From assembly GCA_029747585.1 (NCBI GenBank), contig JAPEVF010000094.1, positions 1-64,000 on the forward strand: DNA of 64,000 nucleotides, in the 5' to 3' direction. Made by a program: the position numbers and the translations under genes. Positions 46,511-58,197 of the stretch are shown here, one piece after another (position 1 is the stretch's first letter; each line of letters begins with the position of its first letter). The stretch is from Pleurotus djamor (lineage: Eukaryota > Basidiomycota > Agaricomycetes > Agaricales > Pleurotaceae). The notes below the pieces were generated by a model. That model did no database searches, was not told the DNA's origin, and saw only the letters and a program-made list of their open reading frames with translations.

Positions 46511-47441
46511 ATGATGTTCGTCCATTCGACATTTCTCTTCACCTTCTTGGCGACAGTATGTGTTGAAAGAGGTGTGTGAATAGGGTTCTGAGATAGCGAG
46601 CCTCATGCCTAATATCCCCTTCGTTGAATTAGCGTTGGCAATGATAAATATCGAGCACTTGTTTCCGCGACAACAGCCTTCCACAGTGCCAGTTGCAACT
46701 GCTATCCCAACGGCTGTAAGTTTGTCGAGACATCTGTTTCGTCACACTATTAAACGGGTCTTTGCTCGCAACAGTGTCAGAGTACATGTCAACCATATCT
46801 CTCCATCGCTGCTGTGAGTCCTAAGTTGTTCTCTCGGTTCCCTTGGGAGTATCAACAAGAAATTTGATCTAGACATGCGGAAACGACGCTTCATGTGTTT
46901 GTACGCAAGCTAACGGACGTTCGCTGGAGGCTTGCATCAACTGCCTCGTTTCTCTGACTCCAACCGCGCCGGTTATAGCTCAAGGCCAGGACATCCTTAA
47001 CTGTAAGTTCACCCTTCGACCAGGGTACGCACCGTCAAGGATTCGCCTCGTTGACCATGCTTCTTCGGACCCACAGCTTTTCAAATGAACTGCAACGGGG
47101 CAGTGTCGTCCCTCTCGGTCTCCGCTACGGGCGGTTTGCCGACCTCCGTGTCCACGCCAGGATCAGCGCCTACCTCAGTGTCATCGCCCTCTTTGGGACC
47201 AGGTCCAGTTTCACTTCCCTCGTCCACTTCCCTATTCCCAGGACAATCAATCCCGACTTCACCTACCAGTCCACCTAGTCCTCCTGCCACAATTACTCGT
47301 GCTGACCCAACGCAACCGCAGCAAACAATAACTACTGCGAATGGTGGCGCAGAACCCGCTCAAACGACCAATGCGGCGCTTGCGCTTGACACTAGCAGAT
47401 GGGGCGTCGTAGCTCTCCTTATCGCCGGTCTGCTTACTTAG
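46511..47441 (+). CDS. Secreted cysteine-rich, GPI-type Ser/Thr-rich protein 2
   Basis: The signal peptide starts MMFVHSTFLFTFLATV. A module with eight cysteines can be assembled from three exons: CQSTCQPYLSIAA, TCGNDASCVCTQANG, EACINCLVSLTP and AFQMNC. The spacing is C-x3-C-x9-C-x5-C-x-C-x10-C-x2-C-x22-C, CFEM-like in count though not in every spacing. A long Ser/Pro/Thr stalk follows, then QPQQTITTANGGAEPAQTTN, nearly the same motif as in gene 1, and a hydrophobic GPI-type end (WGVVALLIAGLLT). A role at the cell surface is inferred; iron or haem binding, known for some CFEM proteins, cannot be claimed. Confidence 0.65.
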
Positions 47442-47697
47442 TTTTGACTATGTAGACCCCTTCCTCTTGTACTCACTACGTTGGGAAATGAATATTCCGT
47501 TAACCCCCTAGTTTTCAAGGGGTGCTCATCAAGCCTTAGGGGCTTTCGTACTCTTCTACTTGCTCCTTGCCGTTTACCATGAACCTCGCAGACTTTCATG
47601 AACTTCCTGACCTGTACGCTATGTGAACTTGACTTATTATTGCTGAACCTTGATACTTTGAACAGACCGTTAGCCTTGCAACGTGCGCGTCGACCCC

Positions 47698-49376
47698 AAG
47701 TCGCATACACGATTCCGGCCTTCCTCTATCGTTGTCGATACATTTACCTGTGCCTCACAATATGGGCGACAGCAGTGTGTGTAGTCTTTGAGAAACCAGA
47801 ATGGGCACCACTGGACTCTAATCCACTGGTGGTCATGTACGTACCCCTCTCCACAATGTCGTTGCATGTCCACACGGGTCAACTAATGCCGACAACGCAG
47901 CGTGGGTTTGGCCCTTACTTTTGCCGGCATGGCTCGGGTATTCTACTCGGAAAAGCGACTTGCTAAATCTGTTGAGCTATGGATATCAGTTTCCATATGG
48001 ATCGGCACCCTCAGTACAGGTCACTTCGCTCATGGTTAGTGCTCGGCCACCAGGGAATTGTCAACCCTAAAGCTGACTGCTTCCGTCACCTCCTTAGCCT
48101 TGAAACGTGCCAACGAACCGCAATTCATTGGGCACCGTTTTGAAGAGAGGATCACTGAAATTCTGGAAGAGTTGGTTGTCATTTTGGGGCTCTACGAGCG
48201 TCCTACAAATTCGAACGACACAACAGCCCCTACAGATGATGGTTCGACATTAGTCCATGAAACTGTACGCCCTTAAGCCACCTCGCTTTCCGCCATGCTC
48301 CCTCTGTTTAGCTTTACGTCTGTCAGAATTCATCCCAGGCATCGACTGCAGAAGAGACTAAGTCACCGGAGACTTTGCCCCTCCCTGTGTATGATTATCT
48401 GGAGTCAACAGGTTACTTCCCCACAATCCCATCGAGTGCACCCCCTGGTATCAGCGACGATGCTGTTAACCTATTAACCGAGCTTGTATGTTGCCAATTT
48501 GATCAGCCTTCTCGACGTCGCTCGAAATTCATTTCTAGGCCAAGATAGCTACCCAGATGAAACAATGCGATTTGGTCTCCGAGTCTGTTGCATGTGAGTG
48601 ATGCACATATGACACGTTTCGCACCTTGAAGTTGTTCCATAATAGCACGCCTAACCGACGAACTACTCGAGATTCAGACTATGCTTCACGAGTTGGCATG
48701 GCTCCTTCCCTCCCCGTTCGTAATCTCTTCTTTCAGTGTGTGCCTCTTCTTAATTCATACCCCATGAATCTAGTTATATCCATCGATTATGGGCTTCAAC
48801 GCTAGTATTCTGCTCTGCCATGGTTTGTCTCCCGCTCGTTCTCCGACCTTAACACCACCCCCTAACAATAATTCAGCCGATTGTCTATATGAACGGAAGT
48901 TGGTGGTCGCCCGTGGCAAAAACGCTGCTGATTGTACGGACGCGGCTGCCTGTTTATTCTCACAAAGCACTTATTTAATCTCTTTTACAGACGTTCATCA
49001 TGCTTCTTTTCCTTGTAGGCGCCGACTTACATGATCGTAAGCCCAAGCCCTATCCGCATCCATTGAAATTACATCTACTCACTCACTCGCACTTCACTTC
49101 CCAGTGACAGTCAACCATTGTCTGTGCAACTTTCTTCTCATATAGGCACCATCCCACCATCCTAACCACCGTGTTTAATATAGGTAACAAATTCTGTGGG
49201 CTTGCCGATTACGAGCCCATATCGGAATGGGAGCCCCTTCCGAGTATCTTTCTTCAATTCCGTGCGCACGCGACCAATGCCTATCCAAAGGCCTTGGAAT
49301 ATCTCCGTGTGATTTTTACTGTAGGTCGAACGGAGACCAAGGCCACCAGCGAAAACCTGAGTTCGGCTGCGTAAAA
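47698..49376 (+). CDS. Uncharacterised membrane protein gene (boundaries tentative)
   Basis: A series of exon-like frames with good GT/AG borders reads IPAFLYRCRYIYLCLTIWAT, VGLALTFAGMARVFYSEKRL, VELWISVSIWIGTLSTGHFA, LALKRANEPQFIGHRFEERI, DYLESTGYFPTIPSS, LTDELLEIQTMLHELAWLLP and YMNGSWWSPVAKTLLIV. At least two segments are hydrophobic enough to span a membrane. I do not recognise the family and cannot fix the first or last exon; a plausible last exon is around 49187-49374. It is head-on to the F-box/LRR gene. Confidence 0.4.
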
Positions 49377-49380
49377 GAGG

Positions 49381-49855
49381 TTAACTCTTATAATACTCGG
49401 GGTACCACTGCAACAGACTGGTCACATAAGGAGACGCATGATGCTGCTTGTCCTCTATACAAACACTTATAAAATCGATTTCTACAGTTTTGAATCAATA
49501 TTGAGTGTATCCTCTTCAAAGCGTTTAAACCCTCACTCGCGATGGAACAGTCAGCAAAGAGAGTGGGAATAAAGCACGTAGTGCATCTGAAAGTGGACAT
49601 GCTCCAAAGGACATTCGTACTGACGCGGGAACCGAGTTGATCATACAACTCAATCAGCATCAAACAAATCAACGAAGCAGGGAAAATCTTTCAAAGGATA
49701 CGATTTGGTCATGAGAACCTAGCAAATTTGCACGCTTTAGGTATATACTTTACATGGTGGACAGATTGACAATGTTCTACATCGAGGAAACCATTGCGTG
49801 AAGATATTAACCCAGGGAATCTCGNTTATCACAGCCCCCAGAGNATGAGATGATT
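49381..49855. other. Intergenic region with two N bases
   Basis: Roughly 475 AT-leaning bases between two converging genes, with Ns at 49825 and 49844. I see no coding signal or repeat here. Confidence 0.4.
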
Positions 49856-51457
49856 CTAGTCCTTGTAGTGGACAACATTCAAAGATTTGACGCATCCCAG
49901 CAAAGGTTCGTCATCCAGCAAGGAGAAGAAGGAAAGGCTACTCTTGATCGTGAGCGTTTCGATTTCAGCCGACAAAGCCTTGCGGGCTTTAAGGATCTCT
50001 TCAAATCTCGTATATTCGTCGCTGAGTCGAAAGGCCTTGCTCGTTTCCTTGTCCTCTTCGAGTAAAATCCGTTTGAGGAAAGGTAGGGAGAATACTGGCG
50101 GATTATTTAGGTCTTCTAAGTTCTCTAACGCAGGTGTGTCGGATAGGAAGGCTACCAGATGTTTGCAATTTTGCGTATAAAGCTCCTCTACGCTGGGTGG
50201 TAGAGAAAGTAGGAATTGCCGAATGCGAGTCGGTGAGTTTTCGTGGTTGAAAATTTTGGGGCGTACGCCAGAAAGACTGAGGGCGGTAGGGATGCTGTCG
50301 GGGAGGAGGGAGAAGAGCATGCGGCTCGCGGAGTAGTCGGAATGGCTTGAAATCGATATTTTGAAAGGAGGGACCTCTTTCAGATCCTTCTTTACATACG
50401 GCCGGATGCTCAAAGAGCTCGCAAACCCTGAGTTACTGCGAGTGACATGTACTCGGATGTGAGGTGACTTGATCTGAGCTATCATTTTATCAAGAGTCGC
50501 ACGGAGAGGCAATAGAGTCTCCGCGTTGTTAACGACATCGACGGTCAATGCGAGCAATCGAAGGGAGGGAGACAATATGTGGTTCAGGATCCCAAGAGGG
50601 GGTGGTTCGGTAACTCTCAACCGCAATGTGAGTAAAGAAGGCATGTCGATGATAGTACTTCCAATGTTTTCAATTGATCCAGCCATCGCTTTGGCCAATG
50701 TGAGGTACCTCAAGCGCTTGAGGCGCCCCAGGAAGGACAGCATTTCTTGAGGGGACGCCATGAAGTCAGGATCGGCGTCAATTAGCCTGAGCGTCCGCAG
50801 TCGTAGGAGAGCAGGGGAGTGGAGATCGAGAGTTGTATTTCGCAAAGAAAGATATCGAAGGGGAGGGCCACCCAGCTTGATTGGGAGAAATGCAACTTTG
50901 GACACTGGGTGTCGGGAGTTTTCCACCTTAAAAGACACCTCTTTCAATTTTGGTGCCTCTAAACGAGAAAAGATGCGTATCAGGCGCGGGGTACAATCCC
51001 ATATTTCAATCTTCCGGATCCGAGCTGAAGCGGCGAGGAGGTATTGAACTGTAGTGTCATTGTGTGGCGTATATTCAGAAAGCCCAGAAACATGCAAGGG
51101 CAGTGATCCCGAACGTTCGACGTAGAGTTGAGCGAGTTCCTTTGGCACATGAGTGTACATTACAGCCCAAATTTGTGGGGTGGTGACGGCGATGTTCCGC
51201 CAGAGTTTGCAGACATGTGTAATGAGAAGACAGTTATTGAGTGGATCTCCTTTAAAACTATGTCGCTGAACACCTTCTGAGAGGACGAGGACCTTGAATA
51301 TGTTAGCCACTATCTCCGTAGGCAGCCCGGAGATGGTGCTGTGTTGAGCGTTGCGATAGTACCGAAGTTTCCGGATTTCGTCCTTGAGAGACTCGATCCT
51401 TTGGTCGATTTCCGTAGCAGTAGGCGAAGCGTCCAAGAAACTGGCGAGGGTGGTCAT
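49856..51457 (-). CDS. F-box/LRR-like protein (single exon)
   Basis: The ATG at 51457 begins MTTLASFLDASPTATEIDQR; the frame stays open upstream to 51493 but without an ATG. A coiled coil (RIESLKDEIRKLRYYRNAQ) precedes an F-box-like motif (ISGLPTEIVANIFKVL...ITHVCKLWRNIAVTTPQIWA), and the remainder has irregular leucine-rich repeats (PPLRYLSLRNTTLDLHSPAL; FLGRLKRLRYLTLAKAM). This layout is one of the most abundant F-box families in Agaricomycetes. It should recruit unknown targets to SCF ubiquitin ligases. The gene has no introns, unlike nearly all its neighbours. It is unrelated to the two F-box genes at 2 and 37 kb beyond the motif. Confidence 0.85.
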   Translation of the reverse strand: MTTLASFLDASPTATEIDQRIESLKDEIRKLRYYRNAQHSTISGLPTEIVANIFKVLVLSEGVQRHSFKGDPLNNCLLITHVCKLWRNIAVTTPQIWAVMYTHVPKELAQLYVERSGSLPLHVSGLSEYTPHNDTTVQYLLAASARIRKIEIWDCTPRLIRIFSRLEAPKLKEVSFKVENSRHPVSKVAFLPIKLGGPPLRYLSLRNTTLDLHSPALLRLRTLRLIDADPDFMASPQEMLSFLGRLKRLRYLTLAKAMAGSIENIGSTIIDMPSLLTLRLRVTEPPPLGILNHILSPSLRLLALTVDVVNNAETLLPLRATLDKMIAQIKSPHIRVHVTRSNSGFASSLSIRPYVKKDLKEVPPFKISISSHSDYSASRMLFSLLPDSIPTALSLSGVRPKIFNHENSPTRIRQFLLSLPPSVEELYTQNCKHLVAFLSDTPALENLEDLNNPPVFSLPFLKRILLEEDKETSKAFRLSDEYTRFEEILKARKALSAEIETLTIKSSLSFFSLLDDEPLLGCVKSLNVVHYKD

Positions 51458-51743
51458 ATTCCAAACTTGGTGGTAAGTAAGAAAGCAGGACACACCGCCG
51501 ATTCTGGCCGATCAGCGCCTCCCCTAAACGTCCAATCCAGGGCGCGTTCCATGTGGTCTCGTTCCTGATAAGCACAAAAGGCGGAAGGCGATTTTCAACA
51601 CTTGTCTCTCAAGGGTTTCCCTCCTTCGTGTTTTCCAGTCAGTGGGTCTTGATTTCTCTACGTGAATCACAAGTGCAGCTTATCACCGAAGCTATAAACC
51701 AGGAGTTTCACGGTTTTGACTGTCGTCGCTCCGGAATTTTACC

Positions 51744-54301
51744 ATGGGTGTCCCGTCTGAACCTGCTTCGAATGCTATCATCTACACGACGTATAGCGTT
51801 TTCCTCGTTTTCGGCCTCGCGGTGGGAGTTAAATTCGCTCGTTCCAAAAGTGACTTTCTTGCTTCTCTACGCACTCAATCTGGTACGAGAATAACCTTCA
51901 TCCACTGTCTTATCTTATCAAGGCGCTGATACGTACTTTTTCCGAAGCTCTACCTCTTGCCTTGAACTTCGCGACGTCTGGTTAGTTGTAGGTAAACTGG
52001 AAAAGACATGGTCACCTTTCGAGAAGGGGTGTCGTTTGATGCTGGTCTCAGCGTACGTCAGCAGAAAGGCATTGCGGGTGCTGTAGTTCGTGGATGTGGT
52101 CACTTCCCTACCCTCGGGAGGGAAGCGAACACTGAAATGGATGAGGCTGAGAGTCCGATGTATGGACAACCGTTTGAACTTGATCAGCATAATTGCTGCG
52201 AATGGAACATGCCTTTTCCAGTTGCTTGATTCCCTCTGTTGGCTCGTACTAAACTCTCTCCTTAGGTCTTGGTTCTGGGATTCTGTTCACCGTACGTCTG
52301 TCCTTTCTCTAACTTGTTCGCTACTTTCTGACACAAGGTATCTCATAGTACCCTGAAATCGGAAACATCGCTGGAGTCCAAGGAGTCATTACATATGCCG
52401 TCAGTCAACCAGCCATGGTCATCCCGTTGCGTCTGACATCCACCACAGATATCCTCTTCGTTGCCGATTATGACGTTCCCATTCCTTGCGTCACGTATTC
52501 GGAAAGCCTGTCCTCATGGTTTTGTTTTGACCGAGTATGTACGGGAGCGGTTCGGCCTTGTCGCCGCCCTGTTCTTGAGCGTATTCTCATGCTTGACGAT
52601 GGTATGTTACACAGTTGTCGCTCATATTCATCGTATAGCTGAATTCGCTTCCAGTTTCTATATATGTGTTCCGAGCTGACTTCGGTGTCACTCGTCGTCA
52701 ATGCACTCACTGGGTTAGATGGGCTTCCTGCGACTATCGTTGAGGTAGTCGTCACGATCCTTTACACTGGTAGAGTATCTCCTCTCTGATGTACCTCAAT
52801 GTTGACTGACTGTGTTCTTTCTAGCTGTCGGCGGATTGCGCACATCGTTGATTACAGACAACGTGCAAGGGGTCATGATTTTCTTGTTGATGATCATCTG
52901 CACGATCGCGGTGGGCACAAACGTCCGCATCGTGAGTTTCTCCCCTTACTTATAAGATCTTCATTGAGTATTCTGCTTACGTGTCTGCGTTTCTAGGACA
53001 AAAGTGCGATCCCTGATTCCGGTTTGGCCCAAGGAAGCAAGCTTGGATGGCAACTTTTGTACAGTGAGTCTCAGTTCTTCGACATCTTAAACCCCTCACT
53101 CAACGGCCATTCAGTTTTGCCTGTGGCCATTGTATTCAACAATTACTTCTTGTCTGGATTCTGGCAACGTGCATTCTCCTCCAAGACGGACAAAGGTTCG
53201 TCCATCAACAAAAGGCATGTCCTCACAATTGACCTGGAGTAATACAGACCTTTTCTGGGGCTGCCTCGCCGCTACCATCTTTATCTTCGTGATCCTTACT
53301 CTCGTCGGGTTCAGCGGTATCCTCGCGCACGTGAGCCATCCCATCCTTGACACCTCCTCCGCCTCGTTCTGACATCTCAACTCAGTGGGCCGGTCTCGTT
53401 GATCCAGAAGACCCTGCTGCTGGGAGCGCTGCGTTTTTCACTCTCCTAGCGACACTACCTGCATGGGTCGTTGGATTTTGCATCGTCTTTGCGATCACCA
53501 TGTCATGCGCTGCATACGATACCCTACAAGTCGCCATCGTTGCTACACTGAGTAACGACATCTTCCGTAACCGAATCAACATTTGGTGGGTTCGGATCAT
53601 CCTCGTGGTGAACATCCCGGCGGTAATCGTCGCGACCAAGGGGTTGAACATCTTGGTGCTATTTTTGATCGCGGATTTGGTGTCGGCGGCGTTGTTACCA
53701 CCCATCTTGCTGGGTCTTATCGAAGCGCTGTACTTCTTGAATGGATTCGATGTCGTTGTCGGCGGCCTCGGAGGTAGGCTTCTTTTCTCCATGCTTGGGA
53801 CCTAGAGCTGATTTTCCTCTTCCATCGCTAGGCTTTTTCACCGTATTTTTGTTTGGACTGGTTTACTACGACGGTGACGTCGCTGCGGCTGGAGGATTGC
53901 TCATCCTCGAAAACGGGTTATATGCCAACGATTGGTCCGCTTTCGGTGCTTTCGTCGCCGCGTATGTTTTTTCTCGCTTTCCCTCTGACCAGAGCTTTGC
54001 TGACGCCCTGTTCCGCAGTCCTGTGGGTAGTATGCTTTGGACCGTAGCTGGCTTCGGTGCACGTTACGCCTTCTATCGAATTCGCTCCAATATGACTGGC
54101 GAACCCTTCACTTTGTTTGAGAGGAGGGAAATCGACAGGGCGAGGTTTGCGGATGCTGCTACCAGGGCTGGAATTCACCTTCCCGAAGGCATGGAGGACA
54201 CATCCAGTCCAAGTCTCGCCATCGATGCTGACGCTGATCGAAAGTCGGTGGGCGGAGGTGCAGCGGATACCAAGCACCCTGAAGAGTTTGCGCGCGCTTG
54301 A
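51744..54301 (+). CDS. DUR3: DUR3-type urea/sodium-solute symporter
   Basis: It starts MGVPSEPASNAIIYTTYSVF. Spliced blocks follow DUR3: ALPLALNFATSG joined to LGSGILFTYPEIGNIAGVQG, CPHGFVLTEYVRERFG, VNALTGLDGLPATIVEVVVT, GGLRTSLITDNVQGVMIFLL, KLGWQLLYILPVAIVFNNYF, RAFSSKTDKDLFWG, LVDPEDPAAGSAAFFTLLAT, YDTLQVAIVATLSNDIFRNR and later transmembrane helices to the stop at 54301. The family imports urea (and polyamines in yeast) using a cation gradient at the plasma membrane. Introns are short except one of 285 nt (51981-52265). It is divergent from the F-box/LRR gene over 286 bp. Confidence 0.9.
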
Positions 54302-54556
54302 ATCTGAATATCTGTGGCTACAGATTGTCTGTGAACCTTTCAGTTTATGAAAAGTAACGATCTATTTCCTCTATCGCTTTGTGTCTCTCTTGTTCTATGT
54401 CTGTTTGTTCTTTAATATGTTTTGTTGAATCCATATGCTTCTTGACTACCGTTTTGCTCCCTCTGGATTGAAATCGAGTTCGAGCGCTTGATCTTCCAAC
54501 ATGGAACGCGTACGCGTCATCCAGGGCGCCTAAGCTCATTGCTCTCCTTCCTCATC

Positions 54557-56293
54557 ATGGCCGACGTCGAAATGAAACCTGAAGCAGAGTCAAAGGACAC
54601 AAAGAAGGTCGACGAAGAGGCTAAAGAAGAGACACCTAAACCTAAACCACCACCAACCCCGGTTCAAGAAATCAAAACTAATGTCACTCTGATTGAACGC
54701 GCCGTCTCTACCCTCGAACCGCGTTTCACTCATCGTGTCTTGCGATCTTTGACTGCTCTGAGGAAGAGAATCGATGAAAAGACTTTGAGGACTGCGATCG
54801 GCGAGGTTTATGTCAAAGGTGCTTCGTCGTTGCCTTGATAATTGGGTTGGAAGAGGGCTGACCATTCACGATCTCATAGATTCACCAACGAAGAGTGCTT
54901 TGCTCTCTTGGCTACCTGCATCAGATAGTGCTGATGACTCAATGGACGTTGAAGCCCCTGCAACTACTACAAAGTCAACAACAGCACCTCAAGAGCCTGT
55001 CGCCGAAGTCGACATTTACTTCCGTCTATTAATCCTCCACCATCTTTTGACGTCGTCATATCCAAAGGCTATTGAACTTGCCAATGAGACGGTTGAGAAG
55101 ATGCAAGGACTGAACCGACGTAGCATGGATCCCGTTGCTGCGAAGATCTGGTTTGCCGTTGAAAGAGCGTATGAACTTGGAGGCCAACTCGCCGATGCTC
55201 GTCAGTACGTGACTTTCGCCTGCATCCCTTCGCAATTAGATACCTAAACAATTACTTGTCCAGCCTTTTCCTGGCTGCTCAACGTACCGCATCGCTTCGT
55301 CATGACGACGAAACACAAGCCTCACTTATCAACCGACTACTCCGAAGTTACCTCAACTATAGTTTGTACGATCAAGCTGACAAACTCATATCGAAAACCA
55401 CTTTCCCTACTTCAGCCGGAAACCCCCAACATGCTCGCTACCACTACTATCTCGGTCGGATAAAGGCGGTCCAGCTCAACTACAGTGAAGCTCATGTCAA
55501 CTTGCAACAAGCTATTAGACGGGCACCGGCACCCAAGCTGGCTCCAGGGTTCTATCAGGCTGTTCATAAACTCTTCGTCATTGTCGAGCTGCTCATGGGA
55601 GATATCCCTGATCGCAGTCTGTTCAGACATCCTGTGTTAGAAAAAGCTTTGAACGCCTACTTTGAAATTGTCAAAGGTCAGACGCAAACTTCTCCGATAT
55701 GTCATTATGCTGATCTTTGTTTGAATAGCTGTCCGCACGGGCTCTCTTTCACAATTCCAGACCACTCTGACGAAGCATGCTGCACAGTTTGAGGCGGACA
55801 AGACGTATACTCTCATCTCTCGTCTAAGGCAAAATGTCATCAAGACTGGCATCCGCCGTCTCTCCCTTTCGTATTCGCGTATATCACTTCGCGATATCTG
55901 CGTCAAGCTTCATCTTGACTCGGAGGAAGATGCTGAATACATTGTGGGCAAAGCTATTCGTGACGGTGTTATCGAAGGAAAAATCATCCACGAGAAGGGT
56001 TGGATGGAATGTGGTGCTCAGAAGGGTGGCTATGGCCCTGAAGTCAGTGATGCCTTTTCCCGGCGTATTGGATATTGCTTGGAGCTACACAATGAGAGTG
56101 TCAAGGTATGTCTAATCTCGGCGGTCATGCTTGATTGTATTAACCCTGTTGCGTCAAGGCCATGCGATATCCTCTCAATGCTCATCGGAAAGAGCTGGCT
56201 GCTGCTGAGGTTGTCAGAGAGCGCGAGAAGCACCTTGCTAAGGGAATTGAAGAGGGAGATATTGACGAAGATGATATGGGTGGAGACTTCTAA
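54557..56293 (+). CDS. RPN3: 26S proteasome regulatory subunit Rpn3 (PSMD3)
   Basis: The start is MADVEMKPEAESKD at 54557; an in-frame ATG about 70 bp upstream is not preferred. A Lys/Glu/Pro-rich N terminus is followed by the helical solenoid (RAVSTLEPRFTHRVLRSLTA, EVDIYFRLLILHHLLTSSYP, INRLLRSYLNYSLYDQADKL, HYYLGRIKAVQLNYSEAHVN) and a C-terminal PCI domain (FEADKTYTLISRLRQNVIKT, GIRRLSLSYSRISLRDICVK, EGKIIHEKGWMECGA) ending with the acidic GIEEGDIDEDDMGGDF. This is full-length Rpn3, a lid subunit of the 19S particle. The stop is at 56291-56293. Confidence 0.93.
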
Positions 56294-56883
56294 TTGCAAT
56301 AATCCTGTTCGTTGTTATCTCTTTCCCCTCAGGAGTAACCCTGGACGACCAAACTTTTTCACTTCGAAGCTGTCTGTCGCCTTCGGAAACGATACAGGAG
56401 ACCTGAGGTGCTAACGACGCGCGTCAGCCAAGCACAAGGTAGTCGTGAGCTATTTGTGCCTTTTCCTCTTCGTGAAGTTTCTCCAATAATCGCTGGGGGG
56501 ACACTCTGCATCTACACGATGCCAGAGCTCCGCTTCGTGATTACGCGAAGGATAATGCACAAATATGCCCAGACGATGATTACTGTGGCAGAGTCACTTT
56601 TCTTTCTGACTTGGTGGCAGAACTCGATGAAGCCAGTGAAATTTTGTCGGTGGGTGGATGAGCTATTGCCTGCTCGCCTTCTCTGTCTCTAGAATTGCAC
56701 ACGGGGGGCCCCTTCTCGTATGGGACGGATTCGATCGCCTGGTGAGGAGAACGACGGACTGAAAGCTGCAAGGTGTAGTGAGGAAAGGAGTGTCCCTAAT
56801 CTATCAGGGGCACTGTGACTCCTGTGACAGCGCGTGTGACCTTGTCGAAGGTTGAAACCGGCGACGAGCGACCGCTCCAACAA
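56294..56883. other. Intergenic region upstream of NDUFAF2-like gene
   Basis: About 590 bp. Short open frames on both strands show no domains. Near 56808-56846 are several GTGAC/TGTGAC repeats recalling the transposon TIR at 2.1 kb, but no paired end is visible. Confidence 0.35.
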
Positions 56884-57772
56884 ATGTCCTTTTTTCAACG
56901 TCTATGGCGTTTTGTACAGACGAATAAACCTGTAAGCGTGGAAGAGTAGCTCATGCACCAACTATCAACTTATATCTGTCATCAGGCTCGTCTGATTGGA
57001 CGTGACCTGGAGGGTTCGCCAGTGACTTAGTTGGAAAGACTGTTCCCTGTCTGACGCGTCGTTCATGTTTCAAAGGGAACTCGTATTATGAACGGTTCAA
57101 CCCCAATAATCGTAAGTCCTTGTGAGAATGTGATGACGTGCCTGCAGATTCTGACCATTCCTTCTGTAGCCACCAGAGCAAAGCGAACGGTGAAATATTA
57201 TGCTGAACAAGACATGTGGCGTTATATCGGTGGTGAGAGGCGGCTGGCCGGTATGCATCATGAACGTACCTGTTGTGTTCCACTCACCTCGTGTCTGCAG
57301 TGCAATGGACGGCCTGGCTTAGCCATACACGCGCCCACCCTCCAACTCTAGAGGTACGGCTGTCAACGTTGGTTCAAGGCTTTGAAGCGGACGTCAATTT
57401 GATATCCCTTTCCATAGGAACTAGAACAGGATGCTGCCCGTGTCGAACGCGTTCGGTATAACGCTGCCATGATAGAAGCTAGGGAACGACAGGAACGGGA
57501 AGAGGCTTTACGATTAGGAGAAGGTATACCGCCCGCGATAAATGATAGCGACTATCAACCTACAGAGCCCATCGCTCCGCCCCACATACAAAGTCAAGGT
57601 GATGTCATGCCTGTTCACTCGCTAAGGCTTTTAACCTCAGGCTCGCTCAGGTGTAGATGCACCGCCGAAACCTCAAGAAATTCGTCCAGCAAGTGAACCT
57701 TCCAGCGTTCCGCCATCGGAAGCCGGAATCCCAGATTCTTGGACTCCTCAGGCACGGAGTAGAGGTGCATGA
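56884..57772 (+). CDS. NDUFAF2/NDUFA12-like mitochondrial complex I factor
   Basis: The ATG at 56884 gives MSFFQRLWRFVQTNKP, then ARLIGRDLEGNSYYERFNP, RTVKYYAEQDMWRYIGGERR and VQWTAWLSHTRAHPPTLEEL, spliced across several short introns. These are the conserved blocks of the NDUFA12/NDUFAF2 family. The HTRxxPPT element followed by an acidic helix and a Pro/Ser-rich tail (IPPAINDSDYQPTEPIAPP) favours NDUFAF2 (mimitin), a complex I assembly factor in the mitochondrial matrix, over the structural subunit. The stop at 57770-57772 follows RSRGA. The next 425 bp (57773-58197) contain no supported gene. Confidence 0.8.
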
Positions 57773-58197
57773 TGTGTGGCTATTGTACCGAAAACAGAAG
57801 GATATCCTGTCCGTCCGTACCTGTTAATTCATTCATATTCTTGTCCGGTTTCCTTTGATGTAGCTCGTGGGATGTTACTGGCATGCACAGAGTTACGCTG
57901 TTATCCTCTCATCTTCGGTATACTGAAAGCGGTACCCCATGGCTTGTACTTAGCGCGGCTGCTGGATGGATATATCATTGGATGACTGGTCAAACGTTCA
58001 AGTTGAAGGCCGCGCGGGAACGCTACGCAAGCCCCTCGGAGACATAGGCGCTCGAGGGATTCCGCGGATAGATGAGCCTGGCCCAGCCAAGCGGTGAAAT
58101 TGAGCGGTAACTGCGACTTCCTCACTCTGACTCGCCTCGCGGTCATGTTTTCTCCAAAGCGGACATACTGCTCAGTCTAACTCTCTATACATTGACT

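Noticed and set aside
51918..52190. Antisense ORF inside the long DUR3 intron
   Set aside because: No domain and no start context; the splice borders of DUR3 explain the segment.
56808..56846. GTGAC-rich stretch resembling the TIR at 2.1 kb
   Set aside because: No partner inverted repeat or TA-flanked boundary could be found nearby.
56884..57772. Structural complex I subunit NDUFA12
   Set aside because: The HTRxxPPT block and long Pro-rich tail fit NDUFAF2 better, although the two are related and I keep the name open.
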